Assembly: GCA_947500555.1 (NCBI GenBank)
Contig: CANMSE010000008.1
Span: forward strand, 18,710 to 82,709
Reading direction: 5' to 3'
Length of the DNA: 64,000 nt
Source of the DNA: an uncultured Fulvivirga sp.
GTDB lineage: Bacteria; Bacteroidota; Bacteroidia; Cytophagales; Cyclobacteriaceae
A model generated the notes under the pieces. The model was given only the letters and a program-made list of their open reading frames with translations. It was not told where the DNA came from and did no database searches. Positions 9,002 through 17,533 of this stretch are shown here, one piece after another. The translations under genes and the position numbers were made by a program. The number at the start of each line of letters is the position of its first letter. Positions within the stretch are counted from its first letter, which is position 1.

Positions 9002-9886
9002 CTATATAGGTACGTTGACATGTCGTTCTGCATGATAGGAAGATCTGACCAATGGTCCAGATTCAACATATTTGAGACCTCTTTTTAATCCCTCTTCACG
9101 ATAAGCATCGAACTGATCGGGGTGTATAAATTCTGCCACTTCTAAATGCATTTTGGTGGGCTGTAGATATTGCCCTAGGGTTAAAATGTCAAGTCCATGT
9201 TCAACCAGATCATCCATTGCTTTGTGTACTTCATCTATTTGCTCTCCTACCCCAAGCATTATACCAGACTTGGTCCTTTTTCCAGCTTCTTTGGTCAGTT
9301 TTATCTGTTCTAAGCTACGTGCATATTTTGCCTGAGGCCGAACTCGTCTATATAAACTTTCAACGGTCTCCATATTATGAGAAATTACCTCTTGCCCCCC
9401 ATTAATCATTCTATACAAGGCTTCCCAATTTCCCTTTACATCTGGGATAAGAGTTTCAATGGTAGTTTGAGGAGACATTTTTTTTGTCTGTACAACTGTC
9501 TGGTACCAAATTTCAGCCCCTCTGTCTTTCAACTCATCTCTATTAACTGAAGTGATTACTGCATGTTTGACTCCCATCAATTTAATAGCCTCTGCCACAC
9601 GTTGTGGTTCTTCTTCGTCATATTCAGGTGGACGGCCTGTAGCAACAGCACAGAAGGTACAACTTCTAGTACAAACATTTCCTAAAATCATAAATGTAGC
9701 TGTTCCTGCTCCCCAGCATTCACCCATATTCGGACAGTTACCACTTTCACAAATGGTATGTAACTTATAGTTGTCCACTAGCTTTCTTACCTTGGCATAT
9801 TCTTTCCCTACAGGTAATTTAACTCTAAGCCAGTCAGGCTTTCTTCTCTTTTTTTCCTCTTTTGAAACTACTGGTAGCTCTATCAT
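9002..9886 (-). CDS. lipA: Lipoyl synthase
   Basis: LipA is the radical SAM enzyme that inserts two sulfurs into octanoyl groups on lipoyl domains. Both iron-sulfur cluster motifs are intact: auxiliary cluster cysteines C46, C51 and C57 (CESGNCPNMGEC) and radical SAM cysteines C72, C76 and C79 (CTRSCTFC). The auxiliary-cluster serine motif RSSYHAE is present near the C-terminus. Length 294 residues is normal. Its clients encoded nearby would be the glycine cleavage system (gcvP upstream) and the 2-oxoacid dehydrogenase whose E1 lies at 13759-15732. A TAGTTTTG element lies 19 bases upstream. Confidence 0.97.
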   Translation of the reverse strand: MIELPVVSKEEKKRRKPDWLRVKLPVGKEYAKVRKLVDNYKLHTICESGNCPNMGECWGAGTATFMILGNVCTRSCTFCAVATGRPPEYDEEEPQRVAEAIKLMGVKHAVITSVNRDELKDRGAEIWYQTVVQTKKMSPQTTIETLIPDVKGNWEALYRMINGGQEVISHNMETVESLYRRVRPQAKYARSLEQIKLTKEAGKRTKSGIMLGVGEQIDEVHKAMDDLVEHGLDILTLGQYLQPTKMHLEVAEFIHPDQFDAYREEGLKRGLKYVESGPLVRSSYHAERHVNVPI

Positions 9887-9905
9887 CGCATCAAAAATTA
9901 TCGTG

Positions 9906-9913
9906 CAAAACTA
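9906..9913 (-). promoter_or_regulatory. Candidate lipA -7 element
   Basis: The minus strand reads TAGTTTTG, an exact TAnnTTTG match, 19 bases before the lipA ATG. No convincing -33 box was seen. Confidence 0.35.
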
Positions 9914-9940
9914 ATTGATTCTTTAGATAAACAGGTAGGG

Positions 9941-10672
9941 TTACCTTCTGGTTCCGTAAAAAATGGTGATATATGCAGTTGGAAAGATTGACTTATTTTC
10001 TGCACCCGCCAGAAGTTCTATTTCTTGAGTATACGCATCAAGCAAAGTTCCTATTTCAAAACCTGTCACGCTACTTTTAATGGTGCCCAATTCAAAACTT
10101 AACCCTGCCTTTACACTAGCTCCAATTCTAAGTTTAGACTCCTGCAAGCCCTGGAACAAATACCCTGGACCAAATATATTATTTGGGTTGTGGTTTGGAT
10201 TATTAGGATCATAAGGTTCTCGAGCAGTACTACCCCCACTTTGTGCGCCTCCTGTTGCTAATTCTATGTAATATGGTGCTAATAACCCTAAAGAAGGCCC
10301 TGCTGCCAGTATAGCCTTTATTTCAACTCCTTGTTGAGGAGCTTTTCTGAAAAGAATAAACTCTCTTCCATATTGAAAGCGTAAAGCATATAAGTAGTTA
10401 ATTTTTCCAAAAATGAATGAGCTTCCAGATCCTGTTCTCAGTTGAACTTCTTGAGGATGCTTTACATTCATGAGTTCCAGACCAAGACTTTCATAAAGCT
10501 TATCGCCAATCTTTCTTGATTTACGAAAAGTGAAGCCTCCAATAAGACCTCCGGCTGTATTCTTATTAATACCCCAGATGAATTCGGTGTTATAATCATC
10601 TATTTCTTCCTGCCCCCAGCTATTGCTTACGCAAAGAAGTAATAGGAGTATTATGACGTTAGATTTTATCAC
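9941..10672 (-). CDS. Predicted outer membrane beta-barrel protein, function unknown
   Basis: A 243-residue exported protein with a signal peptide (MIKSNVIILLLLLCVSNSWG, then QEE). It is rich in alternating hydrophobic and polar strands that end in aromatic residues, and its last residues, AYITIFYGTRR, resemble a barrel closing strand. A flexible Asn/Pro-rich loop lies around residues 155-170. I do not recognise a named family; it resembles the generic outer membrane proteins of Bacteroidota. The start is GTG 10672; no better ATG lies nearby. It is divergent from the OsmC gene and 54 bases upstream of lipA, so it could share a transcript with lipA. Confidence 0.7.
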   Translation of the reverse strand: MIKSNVIILLLLLCVSNSWGQEEIDDYNTEFIWGINKNTAGGLIGGFTFRKSRKIGDKLYESLGLELMNVKHPQEVQLRTGSGSSFIFGKINYLYALRFQYGREFILFRKAPQQGVEIKAILAAGPSLGLLAPYYIELATGGAQSGGSTAREPYDPNNPNHNPNNIFGPGYLFQGLQESKLRIGASVKAGLSFELGTIKSSVTGFEIGTLLDAYTQEIELLAGAENKSIFPTAYITIFYGTRR

Positions 10673-10748
10673 TATGTATAAGTATCGGCTAAATTTAGTA
10701 AAATTAAAACGGAATACGGTTTAAGATAGTTTAATATACTTCAGTTTT

Positions 10749-11153
10749 ATGACACAAATGACAACAAAATATCTAGGTGATTTAAGAACGGCTTCTAAAC
10801 ATTTAAAATCTGGAGATGAGATTTTAACAGATGCTCCAACAGATAACAATGGCAAAGGACAAGCTTTCTCACCTACTGATTTGCTTTGCACTTCATTGAG
10901 TTGCTGTATGATCACTTTAATGGGGATTTACGCTCAAAGAGAAAATTTGAATATCATAGGAATGGAATCTACTATAGAAAAAATAATGGATAGCAACCCT
11001 AGAAAAGTAAAAGAGATCAGAATCAATTTTTCGATTAACCAGTTGAAAGCAAGTGATAGGCAGGTTGATGGCTTAAAAAAAGCCGCCCTTACTTGTCCGG
11101 TGAGTCTAAGCTTGTCAGATCAATTAAAACAAACTATCTCCTTTAATTTCTAA
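10749..11153 (+). CDS. OsmC family protein (peroxide/thiol reductase-like)
   Basis: OsmC/Ohr proteins reduce organic hydroperoxides with a pair of conserved cysteines. Both cysteine regions are present: SPTDLLCTSLSCCMITL (an additional Cys flanks the usual one) and ALTCPVSLSLSDQL near the C-terminus. Length, 134 residues, fits the YhfA/OsmC-like branch better than Ohr. It is convergent with the YtxJ gene and their stop codons overlap by 4 bases. The pairing with a bacilliredoxin-type protein suggests a thiol-stress context, though they are on opposite strands. Confidence 0.88.
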   Translation: MTQMTTKYLGDLRTASKHLKSGDEILTDAPTDNNGKGQAFSPTDLLCTSLSCCMITLMGIYAQRENLNIIGMESTIEKIMDSNPRKVKEIRINFSINQLKASDRQVDGLKKAALTCPVSLSLSDQLKQTISFNF

Positions 11154-11479
11154 CCGGCATTAGCAATATCTTGGTAGGAAATACTCATATGTGAGTCATG
11201 ATAGATAACCGTCCCCTTATCAAGAACTATTGCTTGAGGAGATTGATGCATAATATTGAACTTTTGTTCTATCAAATTTGAAATCTCTCTATACTTTATT
11301 AAATCAAGGTAGTACGGTTTGATGTTTAATTTATCTTCCCATGATCTTTCAAGTCTATTAATAGCCATACTGCTGATTGAGCAGCGCGTACTGTGTTTAA
11401 ATATTAATACTGGATGATCATTTGACTCGCCTAATATATGCTCTAGCTGATCTTTTGTTGTAAGTGATTCCCAATTCAT
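11150..11479 (-). CDS. ytxJ: Bacillithiol-system redox-active protein YtxJ
   Basis: YtxJ proteins are thioredoxin-fold monothiol proteins thought to act on bacillithiol mixed disulfides. The single active-site Cys lies in KHSTRCSISSMA and a cis-Pro in MHQSPQAIVL; both are family hallmarks. I chose ATG 11479 (109 residues, beginning MNWESLTTKDQLE). The frame is open further upstream, but this start is the family's usual one and falls directly after the stop codon of the preceding repeat-protein gene (11481). bshC, a bacillithiol biosynthesis gene, is in the same window at 24873-26435. Confidence 0.9.
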   Translation of the reverse strand: MNWESLTTKDQLEHILGESNDHPVLIFKHSTRCSISSMAINRLERSWEDKLNIKPYYLDLIKYREISNLIEQKFNIMHQSPQAIVLDKGTVIYHDSHMSISYQDIANAG

Positions 11480-11480
11480 T

Positions 11481-13709
11481 TTAATCGTACCAAATTTCTC
11501 GTTCTCTTTTATCAAACCTAGGAGCTCTCTCCTTATTCTTCACGTTATCTGGTTGAGCTTCGTTCTTTTTGAATAGTCTAGAGAATAACAATTTTATCCC
11601 AAAAAGTTTCTCCTTTTCTTCGGTTGAGCTTTTATTTCTTCTAGAGTAAGCATAACTAGGATGAGTATCTCCAATTCTCTTTTTATTCATTTTTACATTC
11701 CCTTGATAATTGGATGCTTTTACCGCTGCTCTTGATGGGCCAATTCCTTTTAGGGCACCATCTGCTGAATTTGGATTCTTAGAGTAATTCGCTGTCAGCC
11801 TAAACCTACCTTTAAACGAACTTCCCTTAGCAGATGATTTTAATGGTGGAAGGTTTTTTAATGATTCTTTTGCAGAAGAAGGATTTTGTCTGTAAGTCCA
11901 GGTGATCTTTGTTCTTCCAGTGAATCTACCGCCTTCGAAATCATTTTTTCCTGCAGACTTCACTTTTAGGGCTTCATCTACGGAATTCGGATTTTGCTTG
12001 TACTTTGACCTTTGTTTTACATTACCGGTGTAATTGCCAGCCAACCTGTCATTTTTGAACTCTGGTTTTACTTTTAATGATTCTTTCGCACTACGCGGAT
12101 TTTTCTTATACCTAAACCTTCTTTTCTCATCTCCTTTATAAAAACCAGCTAACGCATCATAATTGCCGCCTTTAAATGGCTTGAAGTTACCGGTAAAATT
12201 CGAAGCTTTCCGACCCTCTACTGATTCGAAGGGTTTGTTTACAGATTGGCCATTATTATTCCAATTTTTTCTTGAGATGCTACCTCCGCCTTTAAGTGGC
12301 TTACCGAGCTTAAGATTCCCTTGAAATGATCTTGTCTTTTGATTTTGCTCACTATTCAAGACTTTGTTAACAGATTTCCCCTTATTGTTCCAATTGTTTC
12401 TTGCAACACTTCCTCCTCCTTTTAGAGGTTTACCTAACTTAAGATTACCTTGAAATGACCTGATTTTTTGATTCTGTTGAGTGTTCAAAATCTTATTTAC
12501 TGACTGCCCTCTATTATTCCAGTTGTTTCTAGCTACACTGCCTCCACCCTTTAATGGTTTTTGGCTCTTTATATTTCCTTGAAATCTAATACCCTTACTT
12601 GTTCCAGCTCCTGGAGGAGTGGATGCTCTGGATTTCCTCCCAGCTATTTCTTTTCTTTTCGATATCGATTTATATCCACCTCCTTTAATTTTGCCCTTAT
12701 AAGCTTTATCACCTTGCCTACTTCTAGCTATAGGATAAGTGGCGAATTGACCTCCGGAAAAATTAGGACCTTTACTGTTTCTTATCCTTAATTTTTTTCC
12801 TGAAATATCTTTCTTCCAAGCTCTTTCAGGTCTTTTGGTGGCAGTTTGATAAGTGCCTCCCAAGCCAACTCCGCCAGAATATGGCCTATCTCCTTTTCTT
12901 CCTCCTTGACTGTATCTTGTCTTGGGCTGAGCCTGTATAATCGGTTTTTCGGTGGTGACTTTTGTTCTAAAGGTTCTACCTGTTATATCTCCTTTGAATG
13001 CTTTTTCCCAACTTTTTCTTTTTCTAAAAACATTATAGGGAGATCTCTTCTTCCGTACATTGTAGTTTCCACTGGCCGAACGAGGTACTACACGTCCTTT
13101 AGTCGCCTTACTTTCAGATGATCTTGTGGCTGATCTGACAGCTCCACCCTGATAACGTCTGTTGCGAGTGAAAGTAGTATTTCCAGAAATACTTCTGGCT
13201 GCTCTGCCAAACCCTTTGGCCGACCAACTTCTTTCCCTAGGTTTTTTAGAATATCGAGGATTCACTCTGGCCTTTTTAGCCGTTTCAGACGACCTTGCAG
13301 TATATTTAGGAGAAGAAAGTACTTTCTTCGCTACGCTCTCTTCGGTCTTTCTTCTTCGACCTGCATATGGATTTGGTTGCGCGAAACTCGCTTTGGAACG
13401 CCTTTTCGTTGTTTTTGTTACGACTTTTCTACCAGTAATATCACCTTTATAGGCCCGTTCTCCTTGTCTCGTACGAGATTTAAATTTGGTTGCTCTGAGT
13501 TTTGCTTTATTTGATTTACCCTTGTCGCCTCTTCTGTTTAATCTCCTATTGGATTTATTCTTACGTTCATTTAGTTTCTCAAACTTGTTTTTTTCCTGTG
13601 CGACTACATTAGCCCCGTCATTTAAACTAATTGTGAGCAGGATAGTAATAGCTCCCAAAAAGATTTTTACTCTTCCAAGCAAGAAAATAATATGTTGTTT
13701 GATAATCAA
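11481..13709 (-). CDS. Exported Arg/Lys-rich repeat protein, function unknown
   Basis: I do not recognise a function. The 742-residue product starts with a hydrophobic segment (about 10-35, ending VVAQ), so it is probably exported. The rest is extremely basic and built from about a dozen short repeats with the pattern aromatic-x-Gly-Asp/Asn-aliphatic, such as AYKGDITGRK, AFKGDITGRT, SFQGNLKLGK, NYTGNVKQRS and SFKGRFRLTA. In the middle, three near-identical 43-residue units carry KPLKGGGSVARNNWNN. Later units carry KNPxSAxEALK. The C-terminus ends FDKREREIWYD. The start is uncertain: the first candidate is TTG 13709, with other TTG codons 27 and 30 bases further in and no ATG nearby. It lies 49 bases after the E1 gene and 1 base before ytxJ. 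Confidence 0.8.
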   Translation of the reverse strand: MIIKQHIIFLLGRVKIFLGAITILLTISLNDGANVVAQEKNKFEKLNERKNKSNRRLNRRGDKGKSNKAKLRATKFKSRTRQGERAYKGDITGRKVVTKTTKRRSKASFAQPNPYAGRRRKTEESVAKKVLSSPKYTARSSETAKKARVNPRYSKKPRERSWSAKGFGRAARSISGNTTFTRNRRYQGGAVRSATRSSESKATKGRVVPRSASGNYNVRKKRSPYNVFRKRKSWEKAFKGDITGRTFRTKVTTEKPIIQAQPKTRYSQGGRKGDRPYSGGVGLGGTYQTATKRPERAWKKDISGKKLRIRNSKGPNFSGGQFATYPIARSRQGDKAYKGKIKGGGYKSISKRKEIAGRKSRASTPPGAGTSKGIRFQGNIKSQKPLKGGGSVARNNWNNRGQSVNKILNTQQNQKIRSFQGNLKLGKPLKGGGSVARNNWNNKGKSVNKVLNSEQNQKTRSFQGNLKLGKPLKGGGSISRKNWNNNGQSVNKPFESVEGRKASNFTGNFKPFKGGNYDALAGFYKGDEKRRFRYKKNPRSAKESLKVKPEFKNDRLAGNYTGNVKQRSKYKQNPNSVDEALKVKSAGKNDFEGGRFTGRTKITWTYRQNPSSAKESLKNLPPLKSSAKGSSFKGRFRLTANYSKNPNSADGALKGIGPSRAAVKASNYQGNVKMNKKRIGDTHPSYAYSRRNKSSTEEKEKLFGIKLLFSRLFKKNEAQPDNVKNKERAPRFDKREREIWYD
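12190..12590 (-). repeat. Tandem 129-bp repeat (about three copies) inside the basic repeat protein gene
   Basis: Three in-frame units with a period of 129 bp (43 residues) can be followed by the recurring CCTTGAAAT at about 12318, 12447 and 12576 on the plus strand. The second and third units (as translated) are nearly identical; the last diverges after VNK. The repeat encodes the GN(I/L)K...KPLKGGGS...NNWNN module. Confidence 0.85.
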
Positions 13710-13758
13710 AATAGCGAATTCAAGAAATCGACTTACAGCTATAAACGGATCAAGTTAC

Positions 13759-15732
13759 TCAAAATTCAAGTAAATCTTTAATTTTTTGCTCCAGTCTACC
13801 CTTAGGAAGAAAGTTTTGCTCTAGATCGGGAGCAAAAGGAACGGCTGTATCAAGACTAGCTTCGCGCATAACTGGCGCATCTAAAAACTCGAAACAATGT
13901 TCACCTATCCATGCGGCAATTTCTCCACCTATACCCCCAGTCATGCAGTCCTCATGCAAAACCAGTACCCGACCCGTTTTTTGGACTGTCTTATTTACTG
14001 CATCTTTATCCCAGGGAAGTAAAGATCTCAAGTCGACAATCTCTGCACTGATATTTAGTTTCTTGACCACTTCTTTGGCCCACTGTACTGCCAACCCGTA
14101 GGTAATAATTGAAATATCATTACCCGCCTCAACTATATTAGCTTTACCTATCTCAATGGTGTAGTAATTATCAGTTACATCACTTGTCAGCGAGCGATAC
14201 AAGTATTTATGTTCAAAATAGATGACCGGATTCGGGTCATTTATAGCGGCACAAAGAAGACCTTTGGCATCTTCAGGCGAAGATGGATAAACAACTTTCA
14301 AACCTGGTGTATGAAAAAACCAAGCTTCATTAGATTGACTATGAAAAGGTCCAGCCGCAACTCCTGCACCTGTAGGCATTCGCACCACTACATCAGCATT
14401 TTGTTGCCACCTGTAATGAGATTTAGCAAGATTATTAACAATTTGGTTGAACCCACAAGTCACAAAATCAGCAAATTGCATCTCAATTACCGACTTTCTC
14501 TTCTTGATTGACATACCAAGCCCAATACCGATGATTGCTGATTCACAAAGTGGCGTATTGCGTATTCTGTCTCTGCCAAATTGATCTAGAAAGCCCTCGG
14601 TAATCTTGAAAACTCCGCCATAATCTGCCACATCCTGACCCATAACTACTAGGTTCGAATGCTTCTCAAGACTCTGTCTTAACCCCTCCGATATCGCATC
14701 AACATACCTTTTTTCTGATTTACTTCCCTTCTCAGTAACTATTTCCTCATTAGTGGTAGCGTACATATCTGCTATTTCAACTAATGTATTTACTGATGGA
14801 CTCAGTTCTGCATATGCCTTTTCCAAACCCGAATCGATGTCTGATTTAATTTCACTTCTTAAAGATTCAATCAGCTCTTTGGTCAAGATTTTCTCTGACA
14901 TAAGAAATCTTTCATAGTTTTCAAGAGGATCCTTTTTGGCCCATGACTCCATCAACTTCTTTGGAACATACTTTGTGCCTGAAGCTTCTTCGTGCCCTCT
15001 CATTCTGAATGTCATAGCTTCCACCAATATTGGCTTTCCATTCTTTCTGACCTTTGAAGCTAATTGGGTTATAGTATCATAAACTTCGAGAATATTATTA
15101 CCGTCTATTTTGATGGACTCTATGCCATAGCCCGGCCCTTTGTCAATAAACTGTTTAAATTTGAATTGCTGATTACTAGGTGTTGATAACCCATAACCGT
15201 TGTTCTCGACAACAAAGATTACAGGCAAATTCCAAACTGCTGCAACATTTAGTGCCTCATGAAAGTCGCCCTCACTAGCACCGCCATCACCGGTAAATAC
15301 CAGTGTTACTTTTTTCTCATTGCCCAGTTGGTTTGCCAACGCTATACCATCAGCAACGGCTAGCTGTGGTCCGAGATGAGAAATCATACCTACAATATGG
15401 TGCTCGTTAGACCCAAAGTGAAAAGATCTATCACGACCGTTTGTAAAGCCATGGGTTTTCCCTTGAAATTGCGCAAACAATCTATCAAAAGGAATCTCTC
15501 TTGAAGTAAATACTCCTAAATTTCTATGCATTGGAAGAATATACTCGTCACTTCTTAAAGCATGAGTAGCCCCTACAGAAATTGCTTCTTGCCCTATTCC
15601 AGAAAACCATTTACTAATTTTTCCTTGTCTTAACAGAATAAGCATTTTCTCTTCAATCATTCTAGGCTTAAGCAAGCCTTGATACAGAGATAGTAACTTA
15701 TTATTGGAGTAATTCTTCCTGTTAAATTTCAT
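13759..15732 (-). CDS. 2-oxoacid dehydrogenase E1, fused alpha and beta subunits
   Basis: E1 decarboxylates a 2-oxoacid with thiamine diphosphate and reductively acylates the lipoyl domain of E2. The 657 residues hold an alpha half (about 1-330) with the ThDP motif GDGGASEGDFHEA...ENNGYG, and a beta half (about 345-657) with MGQDVADYGGVF, QFADFVTCGFNQIVNN and a C-terminal transketolase domain. Fused alpha-beta E1 proteins of this kind in Bacteroidota are usually assigned to branched-chain 2-oxoacid or pyruvate dehydrogenase; I cannot tell which from sequence alone. ATG 15732 is chosen because the upstream TTG at 15750 overlaps the -7 promoter element. No E2 or E3 gene is in the window. Confidence 0.93.
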   Translation of the reverse strand: MKFNRKNYSNNKLLSLYQGLLKPRMIEEKMLILLRQGKISKWFSGIGQEAISVGATHALRSDEYILPMHRNLGVFTSREIPFDRLFAQFQGKTHGFTNGRDRSFHFGSNEHHIVGMISHLGPQLAVADGIALANQLGNEKKVTLVFTGDGGASEGDFHEALNVAAVWNLPVIFVVENNGYGLSTPSNQQFKFKQFIDKGPGYGIESIKIDGNNILEVYDTITQLASKVRKNGKPILVEAMTFRMRGHEEASGTKYVPKKLMESWAKKDPLENYERFLMSEKILTKELIESLRSEIKSDIDSGLEKAYAELSPSVNTLVEIADMYATTNEEIVTEKGSKSEKRYVDAISEGLRQSLEKHSNLVVMGQDVADYGGVFKITEGFLDQFGRDRIRNTPLCESAIIGIGLGMSIKKRKSVIEMQFADFVTCGFNQIVNNLAKSHYRWQQNADVVVRMPTGAGVAAGPFHSQSNEAWFFHTPGLKVVYPSSPEDAKGLLCAAINDPNPVIYFEHKYLYRSLTSDVTDNYYTIEIGKANIVEAGNDISIITYGLAVQWAKEVVKKLNISAEIVDLRSLLPWDKDAVNKTVQKTGRVLVLHEDCMTGGIGGEIAAWIGEHCFEFLDAPVMREASLDTAVPFAPDLEQNFLPKGRLEQKIKDLLEF

Positions 15733-15747
15733 TCTAAAAATTTTGAG

Positions 15748-15777
15748 CAAAATTACCTGATTGCCTGTGCCAGCAAA
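15748..15777 (-). promoter_or_regulatory. Promoter of the fused E1 gene
   Basis: The minus strand reads TTTG (15774-15777), an 18-base spacer, then TAATTTTG (15748-15755), 15 bases before the ATG. Confidence 0.5.
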
Positions 15778-15792
15778 GTGATGAGATATATT

Positions 15793-15800
15793 TATTTTTG
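15793..15800 (+). promoter_or_regulatory. Candidate -7 element of the M16 peptidase gene (leaderless arrangement)
   Basis: TATTTTTG ends only 7 bases before ATG 15808, so the transcript would start at or next to the start codon. No clear -33 box was seen. Confidence 0.4.
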
Positions 15801-15807
15801 ATTCTTC

Positions 15808-17052
15808 ATGATTGAATTTGAGGAGTTTACGCTAAACAATGGGCTACAAGTAATTGTACATGAGGACCCTTCTGTAGAAATTGCTATTTTAAACATACTA
15901 TATAAAGTTGGATCTCGTGATGAAGATCCCAATATGACCGGATTTGCGCATTTATTTGAACACTTAATGTTTGGTGGCTCAATAAATATTCCTGACTTTG
16001 ATTCAGAATTACAGAAATTGGGAGGTGAAAATAACGCCTTTACTAGCCCTGACATTACCAACTATTACATGACTCTGCCATATCAGCACATAGAAGCAGC
16101 ATTTTGGCTAGAATCGGATAGAATGTTAGGCTTACCCTTCGACTCTAAAGTACTAGAAACTGAACGCAGTGTTGTTATTGAAGAATTCAAGCAGCGATAT
16201 TTAAATCAACCTTATGGTGATGTATGGCTCAAATTAAGACCTTTGAGCTATGAAAAACACCCATATCGTTGGCCTACAATAGGCAAGGAAATAAGTCATA
16301 TCGAGGAGGCAAGCATGGAAAATGTAAAATCCTTTTACAAAAAATATTACAATCCCAACAATGCGGTCATGGTTGTAGCAGGAAAAATTACTGCTACTCA
16401 GGTGAAAGAATTAAGTAACAAATGGTTCGGTGAAATCAAACCTGGTGAACAGTTATGCAGGAAGATTGAAAAAGAACCTTTGCAAAATCAAAAGAAGCAG
16501 CTTACTGTCAGTGCAAGCGTCCCTTCAGATATGCTGTATATGACTTTCCATATGCCGGGCAAATTTGAAGAAGACTATCTTGCGACCGACTTGTTAAGTG
16601 ATATATTAGGAAGGGAAAAGTCCTCCAGACTCTACACTGATCTCGTGCATAAAAAAAGAATATTCAATTCAATCAGTGCATATGTAACCGGATCTATAGA
16701 CCCAGGATTATTGGTGATTAGCGGAAAGCTTTCTGAGGGTTTTTCCCCTGAAGAAGGTGAACAATTCGTTTGGGAGGTAATTGATGAAGTAAAAAAAGAG
16801 GGCATTACGACAGAAGAACTAAACAAGGTTAAGAATCAAGCAGAATCAACATTGGCATTTGACGAAATAGAGTTATTGAATCGAGCAATGAGCTTAGCTT
16901 TCAGTTCGATATCTGGAAATACCAAATACCACAATCAAGAAAAGGAAATGATACAAAAGGTCACCGTTCGCAGTGTTATGACCCAGTGCCATAAGCTATT
17001 GATTGAAGATAATTGTTCAGTACTATATTATAAATCGAATAATGAAAATTAG
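15808..17052 (+). CDS. M16 family zinc peptidase (catalytic type)
   Basis: A 414-residue single-chain M16 (insulinase-like) peptidase. The inverted zinc motif H48-L-F-E51-H52 is present, and the downstream acidic metal ligand region (LETERSVVIEEFKQRY) is conserved. The second half is the non-catalytic repeat domain (VASVPSDMLYMTFHMPG onward by position about 240). No signal peptide is evident, so it is probably cytoplasmic or periplasmic by another route. In related bacteria a catalytic M16 is commonly paired with an inactive partner; a candidate inactive homologue lies 45 kb away at 62613-63878. The ispF start codon overlaps its end by 11 bases. Confidence 0.93.
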   Translation: MIEFEEFTLNNGLQVIVHEDPSVEIAILNILYKVGSRDEDPNMTGFAHLFEHLMFGGSINIPDFDSELQKLGGENNAFTSPDITNYYMTLPYQHIEAAFWLESDRMLGLPFDSKVLETERSVVIEEFKQRYLNQPYGDVWLKLRPLSYEKHPYRWPTIGKEISHIEEASMENVKSFYKKYYNPNNAVMVVAGKITATQVKELSNKWFGEIKPGEQLCRKIEKEPLQNQKKQLTVSASVPSDMLYMTFHMPGKFEEDYLATDLLSDILGREKSSRLYTDLVHKKRIFNSISAYVTGSIDPGLLVISGKLSEGFSPEEGEQFVWEVIDEVKKEGITTEELNKVKNQAESTLAFDEIELLNRAMSLAFSSISGNTKYHNQEKEMIQKVTVRSVMTQCHKLLIEDNCSVLYYKSNNEN

Positions 17053-17533
17053 AACAGGTTTCGGCTACGATGTTCATAAGTTGGAAGATGGAAAAGACTT
17101 TTGGCTGGGAGGCATAAAAGTAGCACATACTAAAGGAGCTGTAGGTCATTCTGATGCTGATGTGCTCATTCATGTTATTTGCGATGCACTTTTGGGTGCA
17201 GCGAATATGAGAGATATCGGATTCCACTTTTCTGATACAGACCCAAAGTTTAAAGGGATAGATAGTAAACTATTATTAAAAGAAGTCATAATACTAATAC
17301 AATCTGCTGGTTGGTATATTGGAAATATTGATAGCACTATTTGCCTTCAAAACCCGAAAATAAATCCACAAATACCAGCTATGAAAACACGCCTCGCCCA
17401 GGTGATGAATATACCTGAGGAAGATATATCAATTAAGGCCACTACGACAGAGCATTTGGGCTTTGTTGGTAGAGAAGACGGTGTCTCTGCCTATGCTACT
17501 GTATTGATTGAAAAAAGTAATGGGCAAAACTGA
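17042..17533 (+). CDS. ispF: 2-C-methyl-D-erythritol 2,4-cyclodiphosphate synthase
   Basis: IspF catalyses the cyclisation step of the MEP isoprenoid pathway. Metal ligands are seen in GFGYDVHKL (Asp, His) and VGHSDADVLIHVICDALLGA (His), with the family end motifs TTTEHLGFVGREDG. ATG 17042 gives 163 residues, the standard length; the frame is open to 17003, but that extension has no homology value. It overlaps the M16 gene by 11 bases and mnmD by 14 bases, implying a co-transcribed set of three. Confidence 0.96.
   Translation: MKIRTGFGYDVHKLEDGKDFWLGGIKVAHTKGAVGHSDADVLIHVICDALLGAANMRDIGFHFSDTDPKFKGIDSKLLLKEVIILIQSAGWYIGNIDSTICLQNPKINPQIPAMKTRLAQVMNIPEEDISIKATTTEHLGFVGREDGVSAYATVLIEKSNGQN

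Noticed and set aside
12190..12590. Possible CRISPR-like or intergenic repeat array
   Set aside because: The units are 129 bp, in frame, without unique spacers, and encode a coherent protein repeat.
12561..13773. Several plus-strand ORFs opposite the basic repeat protein
   Set aside because: They mirror Lys/Arg codons of the real minus-strand gene and read as Ser/Leu/Phe-rich strings with no start signal or known motif.
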